Part shown: positions 50,004-58,593 of the stretch, one piece after another | Numbering within the stretch: position 1 is the first letter of the stretch | Layout: the number at the start of each line of letters is the position of its first letter | Source: Flemingiibacterium sp045636265 | GTDB lineage: Bacteria; Bacillota; Clostridia; Oscillospirales; CAG-272 | Length of the DNA: 64,000 nucleotides | Assembly: GCA_045636265.1 (NCBI GenBank) | Contig: JAZTXD010000102.1 | Location: forward strand, 8,620 to 72,619 | Reading direction: 5' to 3' | Position numbers and translations under genes: made by a program | The notes under the pieces: generated by a model | The model's database searches: none | Told to the model about the DNA's origin: nothing | The model's input: only the letters and a program-made list of their open reading frames with translations

Positions 50004-51558
50004 TTACTGTCCTATTTTTTCAACAGCTTTTATCTCAACATCAATTCCGGCCTTGTAACGTGCCATGAAGTTCTCAAACTTCTGCATATCCGCGTCACTT
50101 GCCGATTTCGTTGACTTTTGGGCAGATGCGAAGATGTTATCAAGGAACGCTTCGAGAGTGAGCGCATTCTTTCCGTTTTGTGCGCAGTACAGCGCAAGCA
50201 GGGCAATACCCCATGCACCGCCCTCACCGGCATTTTCCATAACGGTGATAGGAGCGCGAAGTGCGGCACTCATAGCTCGCTGTCCGATATCAGCGGTCTT
50301 GAAGAATCCGCCGTGACCGAATATCTCTTTGAGCGTTATGTTCTCGCCGTCAAGGATGTTCATTCCCTCACGAAGCGATGCAACAGCCGCATAGATCTGT
50401 GCCTGCATGAAAGCGGAAAGTGTAAGCTTGCCCTCTGCCTGTCTTACAACCATCGGTCTGCCTTCGTTGAGGTCCCACAGATGCTCGCCCGAGAGGAAGT
50501 TGTATGTTGTGAGTCCGCCAACGTCCGCGTCGCTTTCGTTTGCGCTCATAAACAGACGTGAACAGCTCGCCCATGTCCGGTTTTACTCCGAACAGTGTGA
50601 GAACTTCGCCAAACATATTCGCCCATGCGTTTATCTCGGACGTGCAGTTGGCAACGTGTATCATTGCGACAGGTTCACCGCTCGGGGTGTTGATGATGTC
50701 GATCTGCGGATATGCTCTCGACAGCGGAGCATCGAGCACTATCATAACAAACGCCGAGGTACCGGCGGAAACGTTGCCGCGATTCTTTGCGGTGCTGTTT
50801 GTTGCCACCATTCCGGTGCCGGCATCGCCCTCGGGAGCGCAGAACATCACGCCGGGCAAAAGCTCACCCGATACGTCGAGAAGGCGTGCGCCCTCTTCTG
50901 TGAGCACACCTGCAACCTCGCCGGCAACGCGAATCTTTGGAAGCATATCTTCAAAATTCTTATGGCAGATGCCCTCAGCTTTAAGAAGCTTATTAAACTT
51001 CGCGAGTCTGTCGGCATCGTATTTGTTGTCGAGAACGGGGAACATACCCGAAGCGTCGCACACACCGAGAACCTTCTCGCCGGTCAGCTTCCAGTGAACG
51101 TATCCTGCAAGTGTGGTTAAGAAGTCAACATCCTTGACGTGCTCAAGTTTGTTAAGAACAGACTCAAAGTAGTGCGACACCGACCAACGAAGCGGCATGT
51201 TGAAGTCAAGCTCGTCACTTAAAATCTTTGCGGCCTTTGCTGTGTTGGTGTTTCTCCATGTTCTGAACGGTGCGAGCAGGTTATCAGCCTTGTCAAAGGC
51301 GAGATAACCATGCATCATCGCGGAAATTCCTATTGCGTCAAGCTTTGTGAGCTTTTCACCGCTCTGCTTTTCATAATTCGCTTTAAGTGAAGCATAGCTT
51401 TTCTGCAAACCTTCCCAAACAAGGTCAAGATCATATGTCCAGATGCCGTCTACAAGCTGATTCTCCCAGTCAAAAGCACCGCTTGCAATAACGTTTCCGC
51501 TCATGTCGGTGAGTACGCTTTTAATTCTGGTTGAACCGAGTTCTATACCAAGTACCAT
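50004..51558 (-). pseudogene. FGGY-family carbohydrate kinase, split by a frameshift
   Basis: Two overlapping reading frames together make one ~518-residue kinase. The N part (start ATG 51558 behind AGAAAGGAAAC) has MVLGIELGSTRIKSVLTD, the phosphate loop, and GDAGTGMVATNS; it runs to DMGELFTSV, then loses the family. The C part continues in a neighbouring frame with ESDADVGGLTTYNFLSGEH and GHGGFFKTADIGQRAMSAAL (the adenosine-binding motif). They join if one A of the AAA at 50550-50552 (T on the coding strand) is removed. Both halves are otherwise well conserved, so the break is recent, a sequencing error, or an assembly error. FGGY kinases phosphorylate pentoses and other sugars; substrate not determinable. 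Twenty-two bases downstream of the 711-residue enzyme gene, likely same operon. Confidence 0.8.
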
Positions 51559-51580
51559 TCTGGTTTCCTTTCTGTATATA

Positions 51581-53716
51581 TCAAAGGGTGTCAAGCTCTT
51601 TTTCAAGCTGGTCAAGCTGAACGAGCTTTTCTATGTAACCTCTTTCGGTGAAGAAGTAGTGGTTTGAGGTTTCGAAACCGATAAGCGAGGATTTCTCCAT
51701 AAGCACGAGAAGCTTCTTTGTAACCTCACGCTCGTCGGCGATGATCTTTCTCATTTCGTCGCGGGATGTGGGGAGATTTTCCTTGCACAGTGCGTATCTT
51801 GTGTGGATAACGTCGGAGTGGATCTGCAGTGTTGCAAAGCGTGCAAAGAGCAGAAGCTCGTTTGTCTTTTCGTCACCTGCAACAGCTTCGAGCATGTCAC
51901 ATGCCTCGTCCCAAGCCGCGAGCATCTTCTCAAACTGCGAGAGGTACACATCAATGGGATACGGGCCCTTCCATTTATTATAGTCCTCAAACGAGTAGCA
52001 TACCATCGACGAGGGATTAGTGTTGGGAGCAAAGCTCCAAAGGTTTGCGGGACCAAGGTTCTTCGGGGAATTGTAGAGCACCTCCACGCTGAAGGGATAT
52101 TCTCTGAATCCCTCACAGAATTTCTCAATTGCCGCGTGTACGCGCGCGCCGTTTTCACCGAACTGCTTATTGTACCAAGCGTCGATATCGAAGCTGTCGG
52201 GGGCGGACATGTAGTCGGAGATCATATCGTAAGTGATCGACGGATATCCGCCGAGAGTCCATGTGAGCATGCAGTTGTCAACGCCGATCTCGTGGAGATT
52301 CTTAAGATGCTCAAGCTGGAGGTCGAACACGGGAAGGTAGGGTACACATGCGCATTCCCAAGTGTTTGATACCTGAACCTTAGCATATACCTTGTGACCG
52401 TATTTTGCTGCGGTGTTGAATATGAACTTGGAAATATCACTCGGACCGGGATTGGAGATGGAATATTCACCGACCTCACTGTCAATGCCGCCCTTGCTTA
52501 TCTTCTTTCTGTTTTCGCTTACCTGCATTACAGCGATCTCGGGATGGAGAAGCTTGAATGCATTTTCCATCTTCTCATCTCCGAGGTGAGAATGCCATAC
52601 CCAAACGTACGCGATAACCTCGGCATCGCTTCCCGCGTCACGGATAGCCTTGTGCATGATGTTGTTAACTGCCGCGTGGAACTCTTCGGCGGGGACGTCC
52701 TTGCAGCGAGGACATGTGCTGACTCTTGCAGAGTAGCAGTGAGTATAGTTTTCGCTTCCGCTTATGTTGAAAATACCGCCGATGCCCTTTACGTCTTCGA
52801 AGAGATCCTTGGTTGCTGTGTAGAGGTAGTTGCGCGCACCCTCGGTTGTGAGGCAGAGGGAGATGTAATCGCCGCGGATACCGCCGCCGATCTCCTTGTC
52901 GCCATAGCGCTCGTAAACGTCGAGCGGAAGCGCACGAGGCTCGTTGAAGTAGAGGTATATCTTGATTCCGCGAAGTGCGGCACGTCTGATAAGGTCGCGG
53001 AGGTTGTCGCGGCGCACCTTATAGTCGCGGCTGAGCTCGGGATCAAACGGATACGGCGAGAGGGTAGAAAGCACGCCATGAACGAACAGCGCATTTACGC
53101 CCTGACGAGCATACGCATCAAGCAGACTGTCGGGCATCTGTCCTCTTGTGTCCTCTATAAATGCGTCACCGCAGGTTGTGAGGAAGCCGTGCACGATACG
53201 TGTACCGCCGCTCTGTGCAACGACGTACTTGGGTTCGGTGTCGGCGGTGTCAGTGAAGAAATCGAACATCTTGCGCTCGGACACGTCAAACTTGCTGACA
53301 ACTTTTGCAATCTCTTCGGTTTCTTTGATCTCTGTCTCTGTGAGCGGTGAGTAGAATACCGGCTCGCGCTCGGGCTTTAACAGGCCGAGCTTGTACCAGA
53401 GGAAGTCCTCTTTGTTTACAACGAAATCGAAGCGCTCATCGTCCATTCCGACAAGTGCCTGAATTTGATCGTAAGGCAGAAGCAGCCAGTTGTTTCTGAT
53501 TATTGTGATATAACCGCGGGTGAGCCAGTTGGGATCGGTTTCGCCTGCACGAAGTCCCATGCGAAGCGCCTCGCGCTCAACATCCTCGGGGGTACATTTA
53601 AGGATCTTTGCTATGTTTTCATTTGGTGACATACGGAAGTTACGGAAAATTACCGTCTGCCAAGCGGCGGGGAAATTCTGTCTTTCAAGGGTTCTCGGTT
53701 CAGTACTTGGAAGCAT
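51581..53716 (-). CDS. 711-residue enzyme of unknown family, paralog 1 (TIM-barrel hydrolase-like)
   Basis: No signal peptide. Residues 1-150 are mostly helical, with FPAAWQTVIFRNFRM and a possible helix-turn-helix-like KILKCTPEDVEREALRMGL. From about 175 the pattern of strands and helices looks like a TIM barrel: GTRIVHGFLTTCGD, VNALFVHGVLSTLSPYPFD, IKIYLYFNEPRALP, GGIFNISGSENYTH, CPRCKD, AEVIAYVWVWHSH, YAKVQVSNTWE, DNCMLTWTLGGYPS. The SxSE and NxWE segments recall glycoside hydrolases of the GH20/GH84/DUF4838 kind, but this is only a resemblance. It shares long identical stretches with the neighbour at 53845-55983. The ATG at 53716 follows AAGGAGA by 7 bases. An FGGY kinase gene follows, which supports sugar metabolism. 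Confidence 0.6.
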   Translation of the reverse strand: MLPSTEPRTLERQNFPAAWQTVIFRNFRMSPNENIAKILKCTPEDVEREALRMGLRAGETDPNWLTRGYITIIRNNWLLLPYDQIQALVGMDDERFDFVVNKEDFLWYKLGLLKPEREPVFYSPLTETEIKETEEIAKVVSKFDVSERKMFDFFTDTADTEPKYVVAQSGGTRIVHGFLTTCGDAFIEDTRGQMPDSLLDAYARQGVNALFVHGVLSTLSPYPFDPELSRDYKVRRDNLRDLIRRAALRGIKIYLYFNEPRALPLDVYERYGDKEIGGGIRGDYISLCLTTEGARNYLYTATKDLFEDVKGIGGIFNISGSENYTHCYSARVSTCPRCKDVPAEEFHAAVNNIMHKAIRDAGSDAEVIAYVWVWHSHLGDEKMENAFKLLHPEIAVMQVSENRKKISKGGIDSEVGEYSISNPGPSDISKFIFNTAAKYGHKVYAKVQVSNTWECACVPYLPVFDLQLEHLKNLHEIGVDNCMLTWTLGGYPSITYDMISDYMSAPDSFDIDAWYNKQFGENGARVHAAIEKFCEGFREYPFSVEVLYNSPKNLGPANLWSFAPNTNPSSMVCYSFEDYNKWKGPYPIDVYLSQFEKMLAAWDEACDMLEAVAGDEKTNELLLFARFATLQIHSDVIHTRYALCKENLPTSRDEMRKIIADEREVTKKLLVLMEKSSLIGFETSNHYFFTERGYIEKLVQLDQLEKELDTL

Positions 53717-53754
53717 AGTAGTATCTCCTTGTTTAGAAATATTTAGACACTGTA

Positions 53755-53783
53755 ATTTTAACACAATAAGGCAAAAAAGTCAA
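53755..53783 (-). promoter_or_regulatory. Sigma-A promoter of the paralog 1-kinase operon
   Basis: Minus strand TTGACT (53783-53778), 17-base spacer, TAAAAT (53760-53755). Confidence 0.82.
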
Positions 53784-53809
53784 TACAGAATTAGGACATC
53801 CGGCAAAAT

Positions 53810-53835
53810 AAAATGGGAGCGGATTTACCGCTCCC
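53810..53835 (-). terminator. Terminator after paralog 2
   Basis: Minus strand stem GGGAGCGG / CCGCTCCC (53835-53828 with 53822-53815), five-base loop, then ATTTTATTTT. The two paralogs are therefore separate transcripts. Confidence 0.82.
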
Positions 53836-53844
53836 AAAGGGGTA

Positions 53845-55983
53845 TCACATATTGTCAAGCTCTGCTTCAAGCTCTGTGAGCTGTACGAGCTTTTCGATGT
53901 AGTTTCTTTCTGTGAAGAAGTAGTGGTTTGAGGTTTCAAAGCCGATAAGGGTAGATTTTTCCATGAGTTCAAGCAGTGCCTTTGTAATCTCGCGCTCTTC
54001 CTTTATGATACCGCGCATTTCATCGCGTGACTCGGGGAGATTGCGCTTGCACACGGCATATCTTGTGTGGATAGTATCCGCGACATACTGAAGTGTTGCA
54101 AAGCGAGAGAAGAGGAGAAGCTCCTCGGTCTTTTCGTCGTACACTTCTTTTTCAAGCAGCTCACATCCCTCTTTCCAAAGGGTAATGAGCTTGTTCATCT
54201 GGTCAAGGTGGATATCTATCGGATACGGTCTTGTCCATTTCTCAAAGTCGTCAAAGGAATAGCCAACCATCGTTGACGGGCGCTCGTCCACCGTAAGACT
54301 CCACATGTTTGCAGGTCCCATGTTCTTGGGGGAGTAGTAGAGGAAATCTATGGAGAAGGGAAGCTCGTCAAAGCCCTCGCAGAACTTCTTGATTGCTGCG
54401 TGGATATTTTCCGCTCTGTCACCGAACTGCTTCTTATACCAGTCGTCAATGCTGAAGTTGTCGGGATCTGTCATATAGTCGGACACGAGGTCATAAGTGA
54501 TGGCCGGATATCCGCCGAGAGTCCATGTGAGCATGTAGTTGTTAACGCCGATCTCATGAAGATTTTCGAGGTGCTTAAGCTCGGTATCGAACACGGGGAG
54601 GTAGGGGACAGCGGAAAACTCCCAGCTGTTGCACATCTGAACCTTTGCATACAGCTTGTGACCGTATTTTGCGGCAGTAGAGAGAACATAATTAGCAACG
54701 GGGCTCGGACCGGGGTTGGAAATGGAATAGTCGCGAACCTCGCAGGGGATACCGCCCTTTGTAAACGGCTTTAAATTTTCGCTTACCTGCATTACGCCGA
54801 TCTCGGGGTGGAGAGTTGCGAAGGCTATGTTAAGCTCTTCCTCATTCAGATAGTTTGGCCAGCCCCATGCATAAGCGATAACCTCTGCATCGCTTCCGGC
54901 GTCGCGGATAGCCTTGTGCATGATATTGTTTACGAGTACGGGAAGCTCGTATTTGGGAATATCCTTGCAGCGAGGGCAGGTCATTCTTGATGAGAAGTGG
55001 CAGTTTGTGGGGTTTTCACTTCTTGTAATGGTGAAGATACCGCCGATGCCCTTTACATTCTCGAAAAGATCCTTCGTCGCGCTGTAGAGATATTCCTTCG
55101 GCTCCTCTGTGCTGAGGCAGAGCATACGGTGACCGTTGGTGTGTGTGCCACCACCTATCTCCGGCTTGCCGTAACGCTCGAATACATCCGGCGGAAGTGC
55201 ACGGGGCTCGTTGAAATAAAGGTATATCTTGATTCCGCGAAGTGCCGCACGGTCGATAAGACTCTGGAGATTCTCACGGCGGACCTTATAGTCGCGGCTC
55301 AGCTCGGGATCGAAGCGGTAGGGCGAGAGTGTGGAGAGCACACCGTGAACGAACAGCACGTTTACGCTCTGACGCGCATAACAATCGAGAAGTACGTCGG
55401 GCATCTGCTTTCTGGAGTCCTCGATGAACGCGTCGCCGCAGGTTGTGAGGAAGCCGTGAACAATACGGGTACCGTTGTCGTTGTTCGCAACATATTTAGG
55501 CGGACAGTCTTCAGTGTCCGTGAAGAAATCGAACACCTTGCGCTCGGACTTATCAAACTCGCGCACAAGCTCTGCAATCTCTTCGGTTTGTGCAATCTCT
55601 TCATCGGTGAGAGGAGCATATCTTACAGGCTCGCACTCCGGCTTTGTGCGACCAAGCTTAACCCAGAGAAAATCCTCCTGGTTAATGGCAAAGTCGAGCT
55701 TATCCTCGGGCATGCCGGTTAGCTGCATTAGCTGGTCATAGGTAAGCGTGAACCAGTTGTTGCGAATAATGGTTATGTAACCGCGCTCCATCCAGTCGGG
55801 GTCATAGTCGCCCTTGTAAAGTCCCATACGAAGCGCCTCACGCTCAACGTCCTCTGCACTGCAGCCAAGGACAGCGGCGATATTTTCATTCGGAACCATA
55901 CGGTAGTTACGGAAGATTACCGTCTGCCAGCGCGTTGGGAAATTGTTTCTTTCAGGTGTCTTTTTTTCAATTTGCGGTAACAT
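53845..55983 (-). CDS. 712-residue enzyme of unknown family, paralog 2
   Basis: Same architecture and length as the gene at 51581-53716, with shared stretches such as DPELSRDYKVRR, IKIYLYFNEPRALP and NNIMHKAIRDAGSDAEVIAY, and the same ending GFETSNHYFFTER. Differences cluster in loops near the presumed active site: ITRSENPTNCHFSSRMTCPRCKD against ISGSENYTHCYSARVSTCPRCKD, and WGWPNYLNEE against WVWHSHLGDE, which suggests two related substrates. No signal peptide, so it acts in the cytoplasm on imported material. ATG 55983 follows AAGGAGA by 7 bases. Own promoter and terminator. Confidence 0.6.
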   Translation of the reverse strand: MLPQIEKKTPERNNFPTRWQTVIFRNYRMVPNENIAAVLGCSAEDVEREALRMGLYKGDYDPDWMERGYITIIRNNWFTLTYDQLMQLTGMPEDKLDFAINQEDFLWVKLGRTKPECEPVRYAPLTDEEIAQTEEIAELVREFDKSERKVFDFFTDTEDCPPKYVANNDNGTRIVHGFLTTCGDAFIEDSRKQMPDVLLDCYARQSVNVLFVHGVLSTLSPYRFDPELSRDYKVRRENLQSLIDRAALRGIKIYLYFNEPRALPPDVFERYGKPEIGGGTHTNGHRMLCLSTEEPKEYLYSATKDLFENVKGIGGIFTITRSENPTNCHFSSRMTCPRCKDIPKYELPVLVNNIMHKAIRDAGSDAEVIAYAWGWPNYLNEEELNIAFATLHPEIGVMQVSENLKPFTKGGIPCEVRDYSISNPGPSPVANYVLSTAAKYGHKLYAKVQMCNSWEFSAVPYLPVFDTELKHLENLHEIGVNNYMLTWTLGGYPAITYDLVSDYMTDPDNFSIDDWYKKQFGDRAENIHAAIKKFCEGFDELPFSIDFLYYSPKNMGPANMWSLTVDERPSTMVGYSFDDFEKWTRPYPIDIHLDQMNKLITLWKEGCELLEKEVYDEKTEELLLFSRFATLQYVADTIHTRYAVCKRNLPESRDEMRGIIKEEREITKALLELMEKSTLIGFETSNHYFFTERNYIEKLVQLTELEAELDNM

Positions 55984-56018
55984 GTCTATATCTCCTTGAA
56001 TAATAACTCTCCACAGCA

Positions 56019-56047
56019 ATTTTACCATATATAAACAGCGTTGTCAA
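56019..56047 (-). promoter_or_regulatory. Sigma-A promoter of paralog 2
   Basis: Minus strand TTGACA (56047-56042), 17-base spacer, TAAAAT (56024-56019). Confidence 0.85.
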
Positions 56048-56081
56048 TACAAAAACAAGTAAAATGTCGTCTGAAATATAT

Positions 56082-56114
56082 AAAAATCCTCAAGGGATTT
56101 TTCATCCCTTGAGG
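56082..56114 (-). terminator. Terminator after dapL
   Basis: Minus strand perfect 10-bp stem CCTCAAGGGA / TCCCTTGAGG (56114-56105 with 56097-56088), 7-base loop, then ATTTTTA. Confidence 0.88.
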
Positions 56115-56127
56115 TGTGTTTGCGTGA

Positions 56128-57312
56128 TTATTTGAGCAGCTTTTTAATTCTTTCAGCCGCCTCGCGGGTGCGCTCGCGGTCACCGAAAGCGGTCAGACGG
56201 AAGAAGCCCTCGCCCATTTCGCCAAATCCTGCGCCGGGAGTGCCGACAACGTTAGCCTTGGTCAGAAGCAGGTCGAAAAATTCCCAGGAGCTTAAACCGT
56301 TCGGGCACTTGAGCCAGATGTAGGGGGAGTTTACGCCGCCGGTGTACCAGATGCCAAGCTCGTCGAGAGCCGCGGTGATGATCTTTGCGTTTTCCTTGTA
56401 GTAAGCGAGGTTTTCAGCGATCTGCGCTCTTCCCTCGGGGGAGAATACAGCCGCCGCCGCATACTGTACGGGATAGGAAACGCCGTTGAACTTTGTGGTC
56501 TGACGGCGCAGCCAAAGCTTGTTAAGCTTGAGACCGTCCGCTTCGAGCTCCATGGGGACAACGGTCCAGCCGCAGCGTGTGCCGGTAAAGCCTGCGGTCT
56601 TGGAGAACGAGCAGAACTCAATAGCACAGTTTCTTGCGCCTTCAATTTCATAGATTGAGCGTACAAGCTCCTTGGTGGTTACAAAAGACTCGTAAGCCGC
56701 GTCAAAGAGGATGATAGCGCCCTTCTTGGTTGCGTATTCAACCCACTCTTTAAGCTGTGCGTGATTGTACGCCGCACCGGTGGGATTGTTCGGTGAGCAC
56801 AGGTAGATGATATCCGCATCAACTGCATCGTCGGGCATCGGGAGGAAGTTGTTCTCCGCGTTGCCGTTCATGTAAACGATGTTGCGTCCGTCCATAGTAT
56901 TGGTGTCAACGTACACGGGGTATACGGGATCGGGGACGAGAACGGTGTTATCCTTTGCGAAGATGTCGAGGATGTTTCCGAGATCGCTCTTCGCGCCGTC
57001 GGAAATGAATATTTCATCGGCGTCAAGCTCTACGCCGTCTTCTACCTTGTAGTAATCCTTTATGGCATCCTTTAAAAAGCCGTAGCCCTGCTCGGGACCG
57101 TAACCCTTGAAGGATTCCTTGTTGCCCATTTCATCGGTTGCCTTATGGAACGCATCGACAACAGCAGAGCATAGCGGAAGTGTTACGTCGCCAATTCCGA
57201 GGCGGATGATGTCAGCGTTGGGATTTTCTGCTTTATAAGCGGCTGTCTTCTTTGCGATGTCGGAAAAAAGATAGCTTTCTTTGAGCTTTTTGTAGTTTGC
57301 ATTGATTTTCAT
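56128..57312 (-). CDS. dapL: LL-diaminopimelate aminotransferase DapL
   Basis: 394 residues, fold-type I PLP aminotransferase. YLFSDIAKKTAAYKAENP near the N terminus and IIRLGIGDVTLPL are typical of DapL; the PLP Lys is in SFSKTAGFTGTRCGW, the substrate loop GYGPEQGYGFLKDAI and the phosphate-binding Arg motif near the end (FRLTAFGDRE) are present. It makes LL-DAP directly from tetrahydrodipicolinate, bypassing succinylated or acetylated intermediates. This supplies meso-DAP for MurE and lysine. Shine-Dalgarno GAGGAG. Confidence 0.95.
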   Translation of the reverse strand: MKINANYKKLKESYLFSDIAKKTAAYKAENPNADIIRLGIGDVTLPLCSAVVDAFHKATDEMGNKESFKGYGPEQGYGFLKDAIKDYYKVEDGVELDADEIFISDGAKSDLGNILDIFAKDNTVLVPDPVYPVYVDTNTMDGRNIVYMNGNAENNFLPMPDDAVDADIIYLCSPNNPTGAAYNHAQLKEWVEYATKKGAIILFDAAYESFVTTKELVRSIYEIEGARNCAIEFCSFSKTAGFTGTRCGWTVVPMELEADGLKLNKLWLRRQTTKFNGVSYPVQYAAAAVFSPEGRAQIAENLAYYKENAKIITAALDELGIWYTGGVNSPYIWLKCPNGLSSWEFFDLLLTKANVVGTPGAGFGEMGEGFFRLTAFGDRERTREAAERIKKLLK

Positions 57313-57351
57313 TGTGTGATCTCCTCATGATAAAATTTCATAGATACACAT

Positions 57352-57380
57352 ATTGTAACACACTAAAGCACAAAATTCAA
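57352..57380 (-). promoter_or_regulatory. Sigma-A promoter of dapL
   Basis: Minus strand TTGAAT (57380-57375), 17-base spacer, TACAAT (57357-57352). No lysine riboswitch is seen in the short leader. Confidence 0.82.
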
Positions 57381-57411
57381 TGTATTTTTTATTAACAAGT
57401 GAAAATCTTTA

Positions 57412-57445
57412 ACAAAAAATATGCATCTCCAAAATCGGAGATGCA
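57412..57445 (-). terminator. Terminator after the CD3324-type gene
   Basis: Minus strand stem TGCATCTCC / GGAGATGCA (57445-57437 with 57430-57422), six-base loop, followed by ATTTTTTG. Confidence 0.85.
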
Positions 57446-57476
57446 CACATGAGTGTAAGATTTTGCCTATGCTCCT

Positions 57477-57770
57477 TTACAGGTGTCCCCGGTAACGCCG
57501 AAGACGGTCCTTTTCGCCGTAGACGATCTTTTTTATGCTGTCAGTTGAGAGAAAATAGCGCTTGGCGAGCTCTTCAATGGAGGTCTGATTTCTGTATTCT
57601 TCCCGTATCTCGCGGTTACGCTCGGCATATTTTTCTTTTGCGCCGTTGCGTATGCCCCACATGGGCTTATCTGATTTTGTGGGAATATATATGAGGTCGC
57701 CGTCTATGTACTTTTGTATTTCTCGAACCAACTCGCAAGGCAAAATATCCTTTGCGTTCTTATACGCCAT
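57477..57770 (-). CDS. CD3324-family small HTH protein
   Basis: 97 residues. NAKDILPCELVREIQKYIDGDLIYIPTK, then a basic segment RNGAKEKYAERNREIREEYR and a C-terminal helix-turn-helix SIEELAKRYFLSTDSIKKIVY. This matches the CD3324 family of small Mor-like regulators that is widespread in Clostridia; the target is unknown. It is translationally joined to a short broken reading frame upstream and preceded by a promoter with a long inverted repeat. Shine-Dalgarno AGAGGAGAG. Confidence 0.78.
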   Translation of the reverse strand: MAYKNAKDILPCELVREIQKYIDGDLIYIPTKSDKPMWGIRNGAKEKYAERNREIREEYRNQTSIEELAKRYFLSTDSIKKIVYGEKDRLRRYRGHL

Positions 57771-57918
57771 TTTGCTCTCCTCTCGTTATACGTCCTTTAT
57801 GTACTCCACGGATATCCGTTTTTTTCGGATACCCGCGAAGCTGTATAACTCGCGGATCGCAGTTCCATGGAGGATCTTCAATCCGGGGTTATACGGAAAT
57901 CACCTTTTTGTTTGTCAT
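57760..57918 (-). pseudogene. Short frame with internal stop: 9-residue leader peptide or broken 52-codon gene
   Basis: On the minus strand an ATG at 57918 behind AAAGGAGTG begins MTNKKVISV and stops at TAA (57891-57889). The same frame then stays open for 42 codons (PRIEDPPWNCDPRVIQLRG...) and ends in a TAA that overlaps the CD3324 start. A stop-to-sense change at codon 10 would give a 52-residue protein. Within the stretch there is also a hairpin GGGTATCCG / CGGATATCC (about 57811-57835). It could be a regulatory leader peptide with attenuation, or decayed coding DNA. Confidence 0.4.
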
Positions 57919-57942
57919 TTGAAAACCACTCCTTTCTTTGAA

Positions 57943-57979
57943 AATATAGTGTGAGCGTGGTGGGGCTCACAACTATATT
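57943..57979. promoter_or_regulatory. Long inverted repeat at the start of the CD3324 leader
   Basis: AATATAGTGTGAGC (57943-57956) pairs with GCTCACAACTATATT (57965-57979): 14 pairs interrupted by a single bulged base. It overlaps the -10 and start region of the minus-strand promoter, so it may be a protein-binding operator or a stem at the very 5' end of the RNA. Confidence 0.6.
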
Positions 57980-58005
57980 ATAATGTATATTGTGTATGTT
58001 TGCAA
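57977..58005 (-). promoter_or_regulatory. Sigma-A promoter of the CD3324-type gene
   Basis: Minus strand TTGCAA (58005-58000), 17-base spacer, TATAAT (57982-57977). The leader to the CD3324 start is about 200 bases. Confidence 0.8.
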
Positions 58006-58043
58006 TATAAAATTTGGTTATAGTAGATTTTTACTTTTTGTGG

Positions 58044-58509
58044 TCGGCGCTTTTGCGCCGAGTTTACGGCTAAAAGAGGGGATAGACAACCATCTGCGCA
58101 GGTTTTCTACCCCCTCTTAGACTCCCCCGTTTTCCTTGCTTTGCGCCGGAGGCGCTCCCCGGCGCTCAAAAAAGATTCGCGCTGGTTAGTGCGAACACAC
58201 TGCCCACATTGCAGATAGCGCACGATTCGGGCGGCGTTCTTGTAGGGACAGGCGTCCTCGACTGTCCGCCTTAGAGTGTAGCGGTATCTATAGGTACCGC
58301 TTCACGGCGCGAATAGAGCCGGAGGGCGAAAGCCCGATCGGCGACCTTGAGCGAGAGTCGGGCAAAGGCAAGGAGGACGGGGAGAGTAAGAGTTCGCTAT
58401 AGGCGAACTCTTGAGGGGATGAGGAAACTGCGCAGCTGGTTCCCCACCCTTCTCGGAATATTACGCATACGGCGATGCGCTGTACATTCGGGGCGCTCAT
58501 GAGAGCGCC
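58044..58509 (+). repeat. Long dispersed intergenic repeat, copy 2
   Basis: 466-base noncoding stretch collinear with 43831-44208. Matching blocks: head hairpin CGGCGC-TTTT-GCGCCG (58044-58059), the AGAGGGG...CCCCCTCT stem with CTGCGCAGGTTTTCT (58094-58108), GCGCCGGAGGCGCTCC (58143-58158), GCGCTGG-TAGTGCGAACACAC-GCCCACATT, TAGAGTG-AGCGGTATCTATAGG, and the end block ACGCATACGGCGATGCGCT with hairpin GGCGCTC-ATGA-GAGCGCC (58492-58509). Compared with copy 1 it carries extra palindromic inserts (58230-58270 and the 10-bp hairpin 58388-58412). It occupies the divergent gap between the CD3324 gene and egsA. Confidence 0.85.
58230..58270 (+). repeat. Small palindromic insert inside repeat copy 2
   Basis: About 40 bases with nested arms GGCGG/CCGCC (58230-58234 with 58266-58270) and GGACAG/CTGTCC (58246-58251 with 58262-58267). 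Copy 1 lacks most of it at the corresponding place (near 44015), so it looks like an inserted repeat unit. Confidence 0.6.
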
Positions 58510-58537
58510 ATTCGGCGACTCATCTTTCGTAAAAGCA

Positions 58538-58566
58538 TTGACTATTGTACAAACCCATGCTATAAT
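58538..58566 (+). promoter_or_regulatory. Sigma-A promoter of egsA
   Basis: TTGACT (58538-58543), 17-base spacer, TATAAT (58561-58566), 27 bases before the start codon and just after repeat copy 2. Confidence 0.87.
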
Positions 58567-58593
58567 GAAAACATAAACCACCAGGAGGTAATC

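Noticed and set aside
57646..57954. 102-codon plus-strand frame over the CD3324 leader
   Set aside because: It overlaps the CD3324 gene in antisense and has no ribosome site; the minus strand has a promoter and starts.
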